Assembly: GCA_013335175.1 (NCBI GenBank) | Contig: JAAXWC010000002.1 | Coordinates: 62,001 to 126,000 of the forward strand | Length of the DNA stretch: 64,000 nucleotides | Direction of reading: 5' to 3' | DNA from: Candidatus Roizmanbacteria bacterium | GTDB lineage: Bacteria; Patescibacteriota; Microgenomatia; UBA1406; GWC2-37-13 | In this document: positions 54,326 to 62,939 of the stretch, piece after piece | Position numbering within the stretch: the stretch's first letter is position 1 | How the letters are laid out: each line of letters opens with the position of its first letter | Translations under genes and position numbers: made by a program | The notes under the pieces: model-generated | Told to the model about the DNA's origin: nothing | Database searches by the model: none | Seen by the model: only the letters and a program-made list of their open reading frames with translations

Positions 54326-54907
54326 ATGAATATCTCATTTCAAAAAAAATACCTGGTGATGGGCACAGTTGCATTCATCCTTATTCTTGTTTCTCTTGTG
54401 CTTATATTAAATCGTCAGAAGAAAAAAACGACACAACAACAAGTTTCATCCTACATTACCCCTACAAAAAAGCCCTACGATCCCAGTGAGCCACTCCCCG
54501 ATTCAAAAACAATCAAACAGATTCCCACACTTGCCCCGCAACAAGGCGCTGGAGTAGATATTCAATCTGCTCCCGCAGAGGCGTCAAAGCAAGAGCTAAA
54601 AAAAATTCGGCCATTTCTTCCCTTTTCAAAAGAGGTGAAGGTTTCCGATACTATTACTGCCTCAATTTTGATTCCTTCTGCCGATTTGCAAACGAACCAA
54701 TGGTCACTGAATGTAGACATTTCCGGCATAAACTACCGTGTAGCCAATGGGACACCTGAGTACACCACCATGAGAAATGCTTTCCGCATTGCCGCAGATG
54801 AAGTTTTTTACTTCCTAAAAAGCAATGGTGTTGATACCACAAAACTTGCTATTACCTGGGGTAGTCGAAAATTTATTCAAGATAGGGCCTTAGAATGGCT
54901 TAAATAA
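54326..54907 (+). CDS. Membrane-anchored protein of unknown function
   Basis: A 193-residue protein with one N-terminal hydrophobic helix (about 8-30), a Pro-rich disordered linker (about 45-85) and a C-terminal alpha/beta domain (about 105-193). It resembles the 52364 protein in overall design, but I see no strong sequence match. A single-pass anchor with a small outside domain is reminiscent of VirB8/VirB10-type scaffold parts, though not assignable. It starts 7 bases after the SLT gene. Confidence 0.6.
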   Translation: MNISFQKKYLVMGTVAFILILVSLVLILNRQKKKTTQQQVSSYITPTKKPYDPSEPLPDSKTIKQIPTLAPQQGAGVDIQSAPAEASKQELKKIRPFLPFSKEVKVSDTITASILIPSADLQTNQWSLNVDISGINYRVANGTPEYTTMRNAFRIAADEVFYFLKSNGVDTTKLAITWGSRKFIQDRALEWLK

Positions 54908-54924
54908 TAAATAAAAAAACAAGT

Positions 54925-54954
54925 TTGACACCACATTACTAGATCAGATACAAT
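54925..54954 (+). promoter_or_regulatory. Promoter of the VirB6-like gene
   Basis: TTGACA (54925-54930), 18-base spacer, TACAAT (54949-54954), then 7 bases to the ATG at 54962. Confidence 0.6.
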
Positions 54955-54961
54955 AAAACCA

Positions 54962-56680
54962 ATGTTTCAATTACTAAAAAAAGTTTTTTCTGCAGCATAC
55001 AAATTCTCAACAGTTTTTGTATTTGTTATATTGATAATGTATATATTTAGCTTGGTAGCTTTTAAAAGTACCCCTTCTCAATCTAATGACGTAGCAAATC
55101 AAGATAAATTTGAAATTTACAATTATTTAAATAACATTAGCAAAACGGGGAATCAACAAACAAAAATTATTGCCGTTATATATAGAGGAGCTAATTGCTC
55201 ACTTATAGGACAATATTGTTCCAATAACCCAGATGATGAAACAAAAAATTATTCTGCTAGTTTATTCGGTAGTGTTGCAAATATCATAAGTGCACCACTC
55301 TCGCAACCTCCTGCTTCCGGGATATACTGGGTTTATAACAATTTAGAAAATAATGGATTTGTACCCAACACCATGGCATATGAGGGAACTGGCTTTGCTG
55401 CTATTAAAGGTTTCCTAAACTTGTGGCTTTTATTTAGAAACTTTGCATTTTTAGTATTGGTTATCATAATCGTAATTATTGGTTTTATGATCATGTTTCG
55501 CATGAAGCTTAACCCACAAACGGTTATTTCCGTAGAAAACGCGTTGCCAAGAATTGTTATTACTATGCTCCTCATCACTTTTTCCTTCGCAATCGCAGGT
55601 TTCTTAATTGATCTCATGTACTCCTTCATTGGTATTGTTATTTATATCCTCTCCCAAGCAAATATTGGAGAGTTGAAACCAACAAATTTATTAGATTGGG
55701 AAAATAGATATATCGCTGCTCAATTTGGAGAGTTATGGCCATATAAATCAGAATCATCGGCATTTAGCACAGGCTTTGCACTTGTAAACGTTCTTCCTAT
55801 GGCTATACAAGCGCCTGTTCGAGGAGTCGTTAGTTACATAGTTACAAGCGCGATGAATCAACTCGTTTTTCGACCTTTTATAAAAGGCATGCTTAGCCCA
55901 CTAGATAATTTAGGATTACAAGCATTTACCTTTGGAATTAATCTTGGCGGACTTCCTAGTTATGGGGTGTTAGTTCTCGATATCATCATATTTTTTGCTA
56001 TGACGGGCTATGCCCCAGGGCTTCTGTTAGGAATAATAATTTTATTTACCTTATTATTTCTTATGTTTAAGATTTTTTTCATGCTGATTACCTCCTATAT
56101 TAAAATCATTCTTTTTATTATTTTTTCTCCAGTTATATTATTATTTGGAGCAATCCCCGGGAAAAACGTGTTTGGTTTTTGGTTTAGAGGATTATTTGCA
56201 GAACTTATATCTTTTCCTTTGGTAATAATAATCATGATGGTTGGATATGCTATTGTCGAAGTAAGTAAAGCAAAGACAAGTGCGTTTGTTTTGCCTTTTC
56301 TTTATGGATTTAACTCTTCTGATTTTGGTGTCATTATTGGACTTGGGCTCATATTAGTAATACCTCAAGTTATTGGATTAGCCAAGCAATTGCTCGGAGT
56401 GAAAGAACTTGGACTAGATGTCGGAGTGGGGACATTCTTAGGTGGAGGCGCAGCAGCTTTAGCTGGTGGAGGCGCAATTCTAAAAGCACCTGCTCTCCTA
56501 CATTCATTACCTTTGAACTGGCAACATGCACTTAGAACAAAAGGACCATTGCAAGGGATCATGAAGAACATCCTGCCTCCTGAACAGTCCGAATTGAACA
56601 AGAGCCTAGCACAGAATATTGCTATTGGAATGGGGGTAGGGACTAAGGAAGCCTCTGATAGAGGGAAATTAATGAAATAA
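54962..56680 (+). CDS. VirB6/TrbL-like polytopic membrane protein
   Basis: A 572-residue protein with an N-terminal helix (about 15-37), a large outside loop (about 38-140) with two Cys, then at least seven hydrophobic helices (about 150-490), and a Gly/Ala-rich segment (GGGAAALAGGGA) before a charged cytoplasmic tail. This layout matches VirB6/TrbL-like T4SS channel components, common in CPR genomes. It has its own promoter and lies between muralytic and pilin-like genes, which supports a role in an envelope-spanning complex. Sequence identity to classical VirB6 is expected to be low. Confidence 0.65.
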   Translation: MFQLLKKVFSAAYKFSTVFVFVILIMYIFSLVAFKSTPSQSNDVANQDKFEIYNYLNNISKTGNQQTKIIAVIYRGANCSLIGQYCSNNPDDETKNYSASLFGSVANIISAPLSQPPASGIYWVYNNLENNGFVPNTMAYEGTGFAAIKGFLNLWLLFRNFAFLVLVIIIVIIGFMIMFRMKLNPQTVISVENALPRIVITMLLITFSFAIAGFLIDLMYSFIGIVIYILSQANIGELKPTNLLDWENRYIAAQFGELWPYKSESSAFSTGFALVNVLPMAIQAPVRGVVSYIVTSAMNQLVFRPFIKGMLSPLDNLGLQAFTFGINLGGLPSYGVLVLDIIIFFAMTGYAPGLLLGIIILFTLLFLMFKIFFMLITSYIKIILFIIFSPVILLFGAIPGKNVFGFWFRGLFAELISFPLVIIIMMVGYAIVEVSKAKTSAFVLPFLYGFNSSDFGVIIGLGLILVIPQVIGLAKQLLGVKELGLDVGVGTFLGGGAAALAGGGAILKAPALLHSLPLNWQHALRTKGPLQGIMKNILPPEQSELNKSLAQNIAIGMGVGTKEASDRGKLMK

Positions 56681-56947
56681 TACACACGAGGATATCTTAT
56701 CACGATTAATTTTGTCTCTGGCACAGAAATAGCTATTACGTTTTGGTATCATCCTCAACAAGGCCCGATCAAGGTGGACACCCACCATAGAATATGAATC
56801 TATCTATACTCTATAGATATTGTGCTTCTCCAAATCATACGCTACTATATTAGTTGACCTCCGATTTATCTCTATTTCAAATAGAATAAAATAACAGAGA
56901 AGTACTATTTATCTACTTGTATTGTATTGGTATAAGGATATTGCCCG
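56681..56947. other. Intergenic region between converging genes
   Basis: This 267-base AT-rich gap contains two simple hairpins: GGTGG-ACAC-CCACC (56773-56786) and TATCTATA-CTC-TATAGATA (56801-56819). Neither is followed by a T tract. No gene is seen. Confidence 0.5.
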
Positions 56948-57832
56948 TTATTTACTGAAACCTGGAAGCATCAAGATGTCATACCCTATAAGACGGAGAA
57001 TGAATATCGAAAAGATTATAAGAAGTAAACCAATAATACAAGAGGTAAGAACCTCTTGTGCTTTTTTAATTTTTTCTGGATTGGCACGAGAAGTTTGCAT
57101 TGTAAAAGCAGCATAAATGATACATAAAGATGCAACGGCACCACCAAAACCAATTCCCATTCCTAGCAAATTCTTCTCTATAAAGCCAGATAATTGAAAA
57201 TCTACACATCCAACTGCCGTCCATATTCCGCCCGAATTTTGAGCAGAATTAGACCCACCTAATGCTCCAACACATGTGAGGCATTCATTTCGTTCTGAAT
57301 TGTTTTTAATGGGTGTACAAAGAGCTGCTAACTTTTGTCTTGCTTGTTCTACACAAGTACAATTTACTGAATAATCGCTTGCATTTGAAGGAGCACTTCC
57401 ATCTGTACAAGCGACACCTGGTAAATCTACCGTACCGCTTGTGATCGTACCAATCAACGGATTAAGTATCGCATCTCGTGCGGCACCAAATATAAGGCTA
57501 ACAAATCCTGAGACCACCCCGCAGAGAGGCTTGATAACTGCCTCAGCAATTTTCCCTGCTCCACCAGTCACAACATCTACCACTGTTCCTACAACTCCAC
57601 TACCTCCACCACCAAGATCAATTTTATCAGGACATTGAAATGGCGGCTGCTCTAATTTAAGTCCATGGCAACATGCATGATTTAAAGTACCGCATTTAAG
57701 TTGTTGCACTTGTCCATTAATGTCATAGGTACTTGAGGTCTGGGCATTCACAAAAGAGATGGGGAAAAAAACAAAGAATACGAAAAAGAAAATAATTGAA
57801 AGGAAATACAAAAGTACCTTTTTTTTGTCCAT
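56948..57832 (-). CDS. Secreted Cys-rich protein with a C-terminal VirB2-like domain
   Basis: A 294-residue protein: a signal peptide (about 5-30, ending FVNAQT), a Cys-rich outside part (about 31-205) including LKCGTLNHACCHG and two hydrophobic Gly-rich patches, then two hydrophobic helices (about 215-235 and 262-285) joined by RANPEKIKKAQEV. That loop matches the NPEKVKSAKAK loop of the VirB2-like pilin at 45545. It looks like a pilin with a large added ectodomain. The ATG at 57832 gives a clean signal peptide and follows a TATAGT by 6 bases; ATG 57847 and TTG 57859 are alternatives. Confidence 0.65.
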   Translation of the reverse strand: MDKKKVLLYFLSIIFFFVFFVFFPISFVNAQTSSTYDINGQVQQLKCGTLNHACCHGLKLEQPPFQCPDKIDLGGGGSGVVGTVVDVVTGGAGKIAEAVIKPLCGVVSGFVSLIFGAARDAILNPLIGTITSGTVDLPGVACTDGSAPSNASDYSVNCTCVEQARQKLAALCTPIKNNSERNECLTCVGALGGSNSAQNSGGIWTAVGCVDFQLSGFIEKNLLGMGIGFGGAVASLCIIYAAFTMQTSRANPEKIKKAQEVLTSCIIGLLLIIFSIFILRLIGYDILMLPGFSK

Positions 57833-57838
57833 ATTATT

Positions 57839-57844
57839 ACTATA
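57839..57844 (-). promoter_or_regulatory. Possible -10 element of the Cys-rich pilin-like gene
   Basis: TATAGT on the minus strand, 6 bases before the ATG at 57832. No -35; the gene may also be read from the upstream 1259-residue gene. Confidence 0.3.
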
Positions 57845-57861
57845 CATTATTTTGACCAATG

Positions 57862-60800
57862 TTATCTATGTTTATTCTTCGATGATGCTCTCCGTATAAA
57901 CTCTGCAAGCAACAAAAGCATGCCTATTGTCATTATGTTTGGCCCATACTGCATAATTAACAATTTTTGCCAATCTGCACCTAAGTTCCTTTTTAGCCAT
58001 TTATCATTAAACCGTTCCTGTTTAAAATCATCACCAATAAAATGCATTTCTGTAAGTTCATTAATATAATCTGCTATATCGTTTTCATTCCATGTCCAGC
58101 CTCCATGAATATTATAGCTTGATAGCGATTTGAAACGACCCAAATAAGAACCATAAACTAAATTCAATGGGAAAGGCGCACGTGCTAAATGATGTTCCTG
58201 AAAGAATCGAGACGTAACCGATGTTAAAATATAGTTCAATTTTTGAGCCTGCTCGATACCAACAATTCCTCTTACCTCATGAATGGCTGCATGCAATTCT
58301 ATTAAGGGTTTCCTATCTTTTGTTATTGCTACCTGATGCAAAATTTCATCAAAACTACACAGTTTATCGGTTACCTTATTCCAAGCAGCAAGATCGCCCC
58401 AAAGACGACTAAATACTGCTTCACCGTCAGAAGCGATCTTATCCAAAAACGGCGCAGTCTTTACCTCATTAAAGTTGGGAAGAATTTCTCCTATCTGAGT
58501 TCGCCAGTTTTCGACTGCTTTCACAAAAAAGTTGTGTTCATCGCCTAATTCTTTCCCTTTGCCAATAGCGAATGCTTCTTCTAACCTGCCATTGGCGAAC
58601 ATACCTCTAAAATGGGTGACCATTCCTTGTGTCCCGTACAACATATCCCAATATGCCTGGCCAAGTTTATCAGTATCCCCTGGCCGAGTAAAAATCTCGT
58701 CCATGCTCCGAGCATCTTTCAAAACAACTCGCTGTGTTTCCGTCGTCATCCGATTAAAAAACATATTCCAGTTTTTTTTATCTGTATTTGCAGAATTGAG
58801 TCGTTGTCCGTTTTCACCCGTATAATACACATTATGCATAAGCTCAGTTATTTTTTCTATGTGGTGCATGCCATGTTCGCCCCAATGCTGTAATAACTGA
58901 TTCCGTAAATTCTCTCTATCCTTTTGTTGTGCCTGATTAAGATTAGTACGAGCTGGAGGATGAAATAAAAATTCGTACATACTTATATCCCGAACTGTGC
59001 CATCGACAGACGCCTTCACCGTATCCAACAGTTTTGGTTCCAGTTGTAAAATATTCGTAAGAAAGCTGTTCGGAGATCGTTCAAGTATAGAGTACATAGT
59101 ACGGCCATGATATACATTCGTTTTTTTCTCTAAAAACTCAGTTATTGTTAGTTTTTCACCGTGTACTTTAACATACCGATCTTTCGTATCGGTTTGGGAT
59201 GAATCAAAATATGCCGGAGGCTCTTTTTTTAAATCAGCCTGTTTTGCTGCAATTTCAGCAGCAGTCCAACGAGTTTTATAATCAGAGCCCCACAATCCTT
59301 GCCAAAACTCATCTTCTGCTCGTGCACCATCCAGATACCAGAGTGCACCCGCTCCTACTTCCTTTCGAATATTTTCATATGATTCTGTCCAGTTTGCGTC
59401 TAAGGTTTTCTTTTGATGCTGTTCTGCATACCATTCTTTAAATGCATCTAAACGCCACCCGCCCCGCGAAAAGAAGCCAGGAAGATTAAACTTTCTGAAT
59501 AAAGTCGAAAGTGTTGCTTCGTCCTTACCGACCGAAGCATTCATAAGATTATCTGTAAACAGATCAACTAAATTGTACTGCGATTCCGCAGCAAAATTAT
59601 TCATATTTTTAAGAAGCTTTATAGGATTCCAGCCTTTAAAAAGCCGTTTCCGTAAAGACTTTTCCTCTTCCATTTTTACTGTTACCTTAAACAGTTCTCG
59701 AAACCGAAAACCAGCATCCGGAGTATCCTGCCCACCGCGACCAGCGCGCCATTTAGCGGCCATGCTAAAGTACTGCGCAAACTCGGAACCAGGGCCCTTT
59801 AAGTGTTTAGAAATATAGGCCATTGCCATTATTTCCTGTCCTCGCAACGTGGTAAACAAAGAGACACCAGGGGCAAGAATAAGGGCTCGAGAAAACTGCC
59901 AATCATTCTCCTCATCCGATATTTCGTCAAGAGCAGCTTTTACTTTTGGATCATATCCCGGATCATTTTTTATTGTTTCTATTCGTTGCCGAACTGCATT
60001 TTTTAGCCGTTTATAGTCTTCTGTCTTCATACGCTCAGTCGGATCAAAATAAGAGGCAAATAAATTGGCGGGAAGTGTATTTCCTTCTGTAAGTATCCGA
60101 TTCTGGAGATCCGTTTCAAACTCTCGTTGCACTAACTGCATAAATATCGGGTTTACTACCTGCATCGCCGAAACTAGTTTTGAAGCCGGAAATTGTTTTG
60201 CAAACTTGGTAATCTCTTCTGGGCCACCCCAACCTCGTTTAAAGAAACGCTGGGCTGTATGATATGCCTGCCGCATATCTACCTCGGAAGCAATCTCACT
60301 TACCACTGTGGTAGAGATAAAATCCTTGAACACTTCTCTTGCGTCTTTGCCCCATCTATCTGTAATTTGTTTAAGAATAACATCGTTATCTTTTAGACTT
60401 AAAATACGATACTGAATCATCTTGGTAACCCTTCCTTCATTTAGAGGATTATATGCCTCTTGCCAATCCATATCCGGATTTGAACTGACATTCTGCAAAA
60501 GTTTATTAATTGTTTTATATGCAGTACCAAGCATCTCCGCTTTTATCTTTTCATTTAGCACAGGTTTATTATCAGGGCCAATAACAAAAAGACTATCATT
60601 TCTAATTTCATCAAGTATTTTCTCGGCGCTTACCTTATCCAAATCAGATTTTTGGATGCTATATCCAGAAATTTCACGTACAAAATATTCATCTACTGCC
60701 ATCATACGCATATATCGTCTATCAAGATCAACAAAAGTGCGGAGATCTCCTTCTGTAAGAAGACCCGGACCTTGCAAATACTGAAAAAGTACATCCCACT

Positions 60801-61641
60801 GAGGTGGCTCAGAAGATAATGCATTATCAATTTCATCTCTTCGTGTCGTTCGTGCCGCTTCGTCTGTAATACCATTTAAATGAGCCTTGATAGCATTATT
60901 TATTTTTATGCTATTATCTTTATAGACTTCTCTCTCTTTATCACTTAATGGCTGAACCAGGCTTGCTTCTCCCTTCATCTGATAGTTCCAAAATGCGGTC
61001 ACTTCTGCATCACTTATACCAGCATCGCGTGCTGCTGGCCGGATAACATCCATTACCAATTTATAGTGCATGCCTGCATCAATCATCTTAAGCGATTGCA
61101 ATTCCTCATTCGAAAGCGCATGAAGTGGATTGTCTAACGTACCGCTTATGGCTTTATGTACCAGTTTATAGATATACGGAGATTCTAAATACCCAACTTT
61201 TTGTTCTACATTACCCCCGGAAAAAGCCTCTGCAAGCCTTCCGAGCACTTTGCCACCAGCAGAATCAATAGGGACAGGCGAAGCAAAATGAGGACCTTTC
61301 GTAACAATCGCCTTCAAAAACTCCTGTACTACCAATTGAGTAGATACGTACTTATGTTTTGGTTTTCCTTTTTCACCAAACTGCCCTTCGTGAACCCTCA
61401 AATCAGAGTCCTGCGCTCTTCCTTCTCGTTTCGCCTTAGCATGAGTATTCAACTCAAACATTGCTTCATCGGCTGCATCTTGGTTCTCATCGATGAGTTG
61501 TTTTATATCTGATGCATTTGCACCAAAAAAAACCGGAGTCAGCTTTTGACGTGCTGCTGTTTTGCGATTCTCTTCTGCAGTAGTTTGAGGAGCTTGGAAC
61601 TCCGCAGCCTCAGCAATATTGACAATTTCAGCAGGTACCAT
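57862..61641 (-). CDS. Uncharacterised 1259-residue protein with a C-terminal membrane anchor
   Basis: I do not recognise this protein. It has no signal peptide, is rich in Lys, Glu, Asp and aromatic residues, and looks mostly helical throughout, without an ATP-binding loop. Repeated Trp-rich segments occur (for example FWQGLWGSDYKTRW). A single hydrophobic helix near the end (about 1230-1248, GPNIMTIGMLLLLAEF) followed by a basic tail (RRASSKNKHR) suggests a tail-anchored protein with its bulk in the cytoplasm. It sits directly upstream of the Cys-rich pilin-like gene (gap of a few to about 30 bases), so it may be a cytoplasmic scaffold or coupling part of that machine (inference). Confidence 0.75.
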   Translation of the reverse strand: MVPAEIVNIAEAAEFQAPQTTAEENRKTAARQKLTPVFFGANASDIKQLIDENQDAADEAMFELNTHAKAKREGRAQDSDLRVHEGQFGEKGKPKHKYVSTQLVVQEFLKAIVTKGPHFASPVPIDSAGGKVLGRLAEAFSGGNVEQKVGYLESPYIYKLVHKAISGTLDNPLHALSNEELQSLKMIDAGMHYKLVMDVIRPAARDAGISDAEVTAFWNYQMKGEASLVQPLSDKEREVYKDNSIKINNAIKAHLNGITDEAARTTRRDEIDNALSSEPPQWDVLFQYLQGPGLLTEGDLRTFVDLDRRYMRMMAVDEYFVREISGYSIQKSDLDKVSAEKILDEIRNDSLFVIGPDNKPVLNEKIKAEMLGTAYKTINKLLQNVSSNPDMDWQEAYNPLNEGRVTKMIQYRILSLKDNDVILKQITDRWGKDAREVFKDFISTTVVSEIASEVDMRQAYHTAQRFFKRGWGGPEEITKFAKQFPASKLVSAMQVVNPIFMQLVQREFETDLQNRILTEGNTLPANLFASYFDPTERMKTEDYKRLKNAVRQRIETIKNDPGYDPKVKAALDEISDEENDWQFSRALILAPGVSLFTTLRGQEIMAMAYISKHLKGPGSEFAQYFSMAAKWRAGRGGQDTPDAGFRFRELFKVTVKMEEEKSLRKRLFKGWNPIKLLKNMNNFAAESQYNLVDLFTDNLMNASVGKDEATLSTLFRKFNLPGFFSRGGWRLDAFKEWYAEQHQKKTLDANWTESYENIRKEVGAGALWYLDGARAEDEFWQGLWGSDYKTRWTAAEIAAKQADLKKEPPAYFDSSQTDTKDRYVKVHGEKLTITEFLEKKTNVYHGRTMYSILERSPNSFLTNILQLEPKLLDTVKASVDGTVRDISMYEFLFHPPARTNLNQAQQKDRENLRNQLLQHWGEHGMHHIEKITELMHNVYYTGENGQRLNSANTDKKNWNMFFNRMTTETQRVVLKDARSMDEIFTRPGDTDKLGQAYWDMLYGTQGMVTHFRGMFANGRLEEAFAIGKGKELGDEHNFFVKAVENWRTQIGEILPNFNEVKTAPFLDKIASDGEAVFSRLWGDLAAWNKVTDKLCSFDEILHQVAITKDRKPLIELHAAIHEVRGIVGIEQAQKLNYILTSVTSRFFQEHHLARAPFPLNLVYGSYLGRFKSLSSYNIHGGWTWNENDIADYINELTEMHFIGDDFKQERFNDKWLKRNLGADWQKLLIMQYGPNIMTIGMLLLLAEFIRRASSKNKHR

Positions 61642-61647
61642 GGATAT

Positions 61648-61656
61648 ATTTTACCA
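61648..61656 (-). promoter_or_regulatory. Extended -10 promoter of the 1259-residue protein gene
   Basis: TGGTAAAAT on the minus strand, 6 bases before the ATG at 61641. Confidence 0.45.
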
Positions 61657-61689
61657 TACGCACTGTATAAAACTGCAACGGGAAATAAC

Positions 61690-61718
61690 TTGAGTTGCAT
61701 AATAACACATGGTAGTAT
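61690..61718 (+). promoter_or_regulatory. Promoter of the 336-residue protein gene
   Basis: TTGAGT (61690-61695), 17-base spacer, TAGTAT (61713-61718), then 6 bases to the ATG at 61725. Confidence 0.6.
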
Positions 61719-61724
61719 GTAAGT

Positions 61725-62735
61725 ATGCCACTTAGTAGTCCAGATGCACCAACAGTAGTACTTCCGAATAATCCAAATATTCTTCTACAACCTGGACAAC
61801 AAACTATCAATCAAGGAGTAAACAAAGCTCCTTCTCTTCTTCGGCAAAAAATAGTTGATATTACATCTAACATTCTCGGAAATAGAACACAAAGAAAGCA
61901 AACACGAGAAGCATTGAAATCTATAGCTGGATTAATAAAGCCAGGGGAAAAAGAATCGTCAGTTTTTTCACTCATGAATCAGGGTAAAGAAGGGTCAGAT
62001 GAACACTTAGAAGGTAACAAAACAATGGCAGCAAGACTTTTTGACAAAAGTGAACAAGCATTTCAAAAAGCCCGGCAAGAGGTACAAAAAAACCCAAAAG
62101 ACAAGGGAGCAATCCATCGTTATTCTGTAGCTACCGATATGCTTATTGCACTTAAACAATTGCAGGTTGGCAATCAAGAACAAGTTCTTGTTAATTTAAA
62201 TAAACAAGTACAACCAACGACAACCCCAGACAGTGCACCGACGGTAGTCCTTAACCCCACCCCCAATAGTGCCCCAACGGTTGTCTTACCTCCCGCCCCT
62301 TCTCCGGAAATACAGGCAGCCACCACAGCACGAGATGCACTTCAACAGGATATAATAACGCTCAGTACCGAACGAGGGGCAATAAGTAATGAACCTAATA
62401 TTATTCTTGACACAATAAAACAACTTGGGGTCCCCGACGCCGAATTACAAACAAATCCCTTAAATGCCCTCTTCAATCGGATGGGTTACCTTGCCGTTGA
62501 GGTGGAAAATAAAGGATTTAGTCGCGCAGTAAAAGACTATATTGGTAATACACCAAACATGAAAGGCAAAGAACAACGAGCGACAGAGAACGTACTTCGA
62601 GCCTTTTTAGGCGCTGAATCTTATGCAAAAGAAAGAAATGGAAAAATGGCTGGCATGGCCACGAAAGGAAGTATGGTCGTAGGGTTAGGCGTTCTTTTTG
62701 CCATTTTTATGCAAATCCGAAAACGACAGCAATGA
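61725..62735 (+). CDS. Uncharacterised tail-anchored protein with APTVVL motifs
   Basis: A 336-residue protein, not recognised. It has a disordered N-terminus with DAPTVVLP (residues 7-14), a helical segment (about 35-165, TPR-like in places: FDKSEQAFQKARQEV), a Pro-rich linker with two more motifs (SAPTVVL at 170-176 and 182-188), a second helical domain (about 205-310) and a C-terminal hydrophobic helix (about 315-330) with a basic end (RKRQQ). It diverges from the 1259-residue gene and shares its tail-anchored design, so the two may act together. The 3' end overlaps the converging small gene by 51 bases. Confidence 0.7.
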   Translation: MPLSSPDAPTVVLPNNPNILLQPGQQTINQGVNKAPSLLRQKIVDITSNILGNRTQRKQTREALKSIAGLIKPGEKESSVFSLMNQGKEGSDEHLEGNKTMAARLFDKSEQAFQKARQEVQKNPKDKGAIHRYSVATDMLIALKQLQVGNQEQVLVNLNKQVQPTTTPDSAPTVVLNPTPNSAPTVVLPPAPSPEIQAATTARDALQQDIITLSTERGAISNEPNIILDTIKQLGVPDAELQTNPLNALFNRMGYLAVEVENKGFSRAVKDYIGNTPNMKGKEQRATENVLRAFLGAESYAKERNGKMAGMATKGSMVVGLGVLFAIFMQIRKRQQ

Positions 62736-62939
62736 TGATCGTTTTACACCTTCTACCGCTTGTCCGATAACATATCCTGCTAAAGATGAAGTCCGGATAA
62801 ACTCTCCAACATTGCCGCACTGCAAACAAGAAGACCGATTCATCCAATAAACAATAACATCAAATAGAAGAACGGCCGGTAACAGCAAAAGGAGCATCAA
62901 CGTAAATTTATTGTTCTTCCTGCGTTTCTGGGATTCCAT
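62685..62939 (-). CDS. Small membrane protein with a C-x2-C motif
   Basis: An 84-residue protein with one hydrophobic helix (about 13-32, LMLLLLLPAVLLFDVIVYW) then CLQCGNVGEFIRTSS and a short hydrophilic tail. It overlaps jag by 32 bases and the converging gene by 51 bases, so it is less certain than its neighbours. The hydrophobic helix and position after yidC-jag support it. Function unknown. Confidence 0.5.
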   Translation of the reverse strand: MESQKRRKNNKFTLMLLLLLPAVLLFDVIVYWMNRSSCLQCGNVGEFIRTSSLAGYVIGQAVEGVKRSSLLSFSDLHKNGKKNA

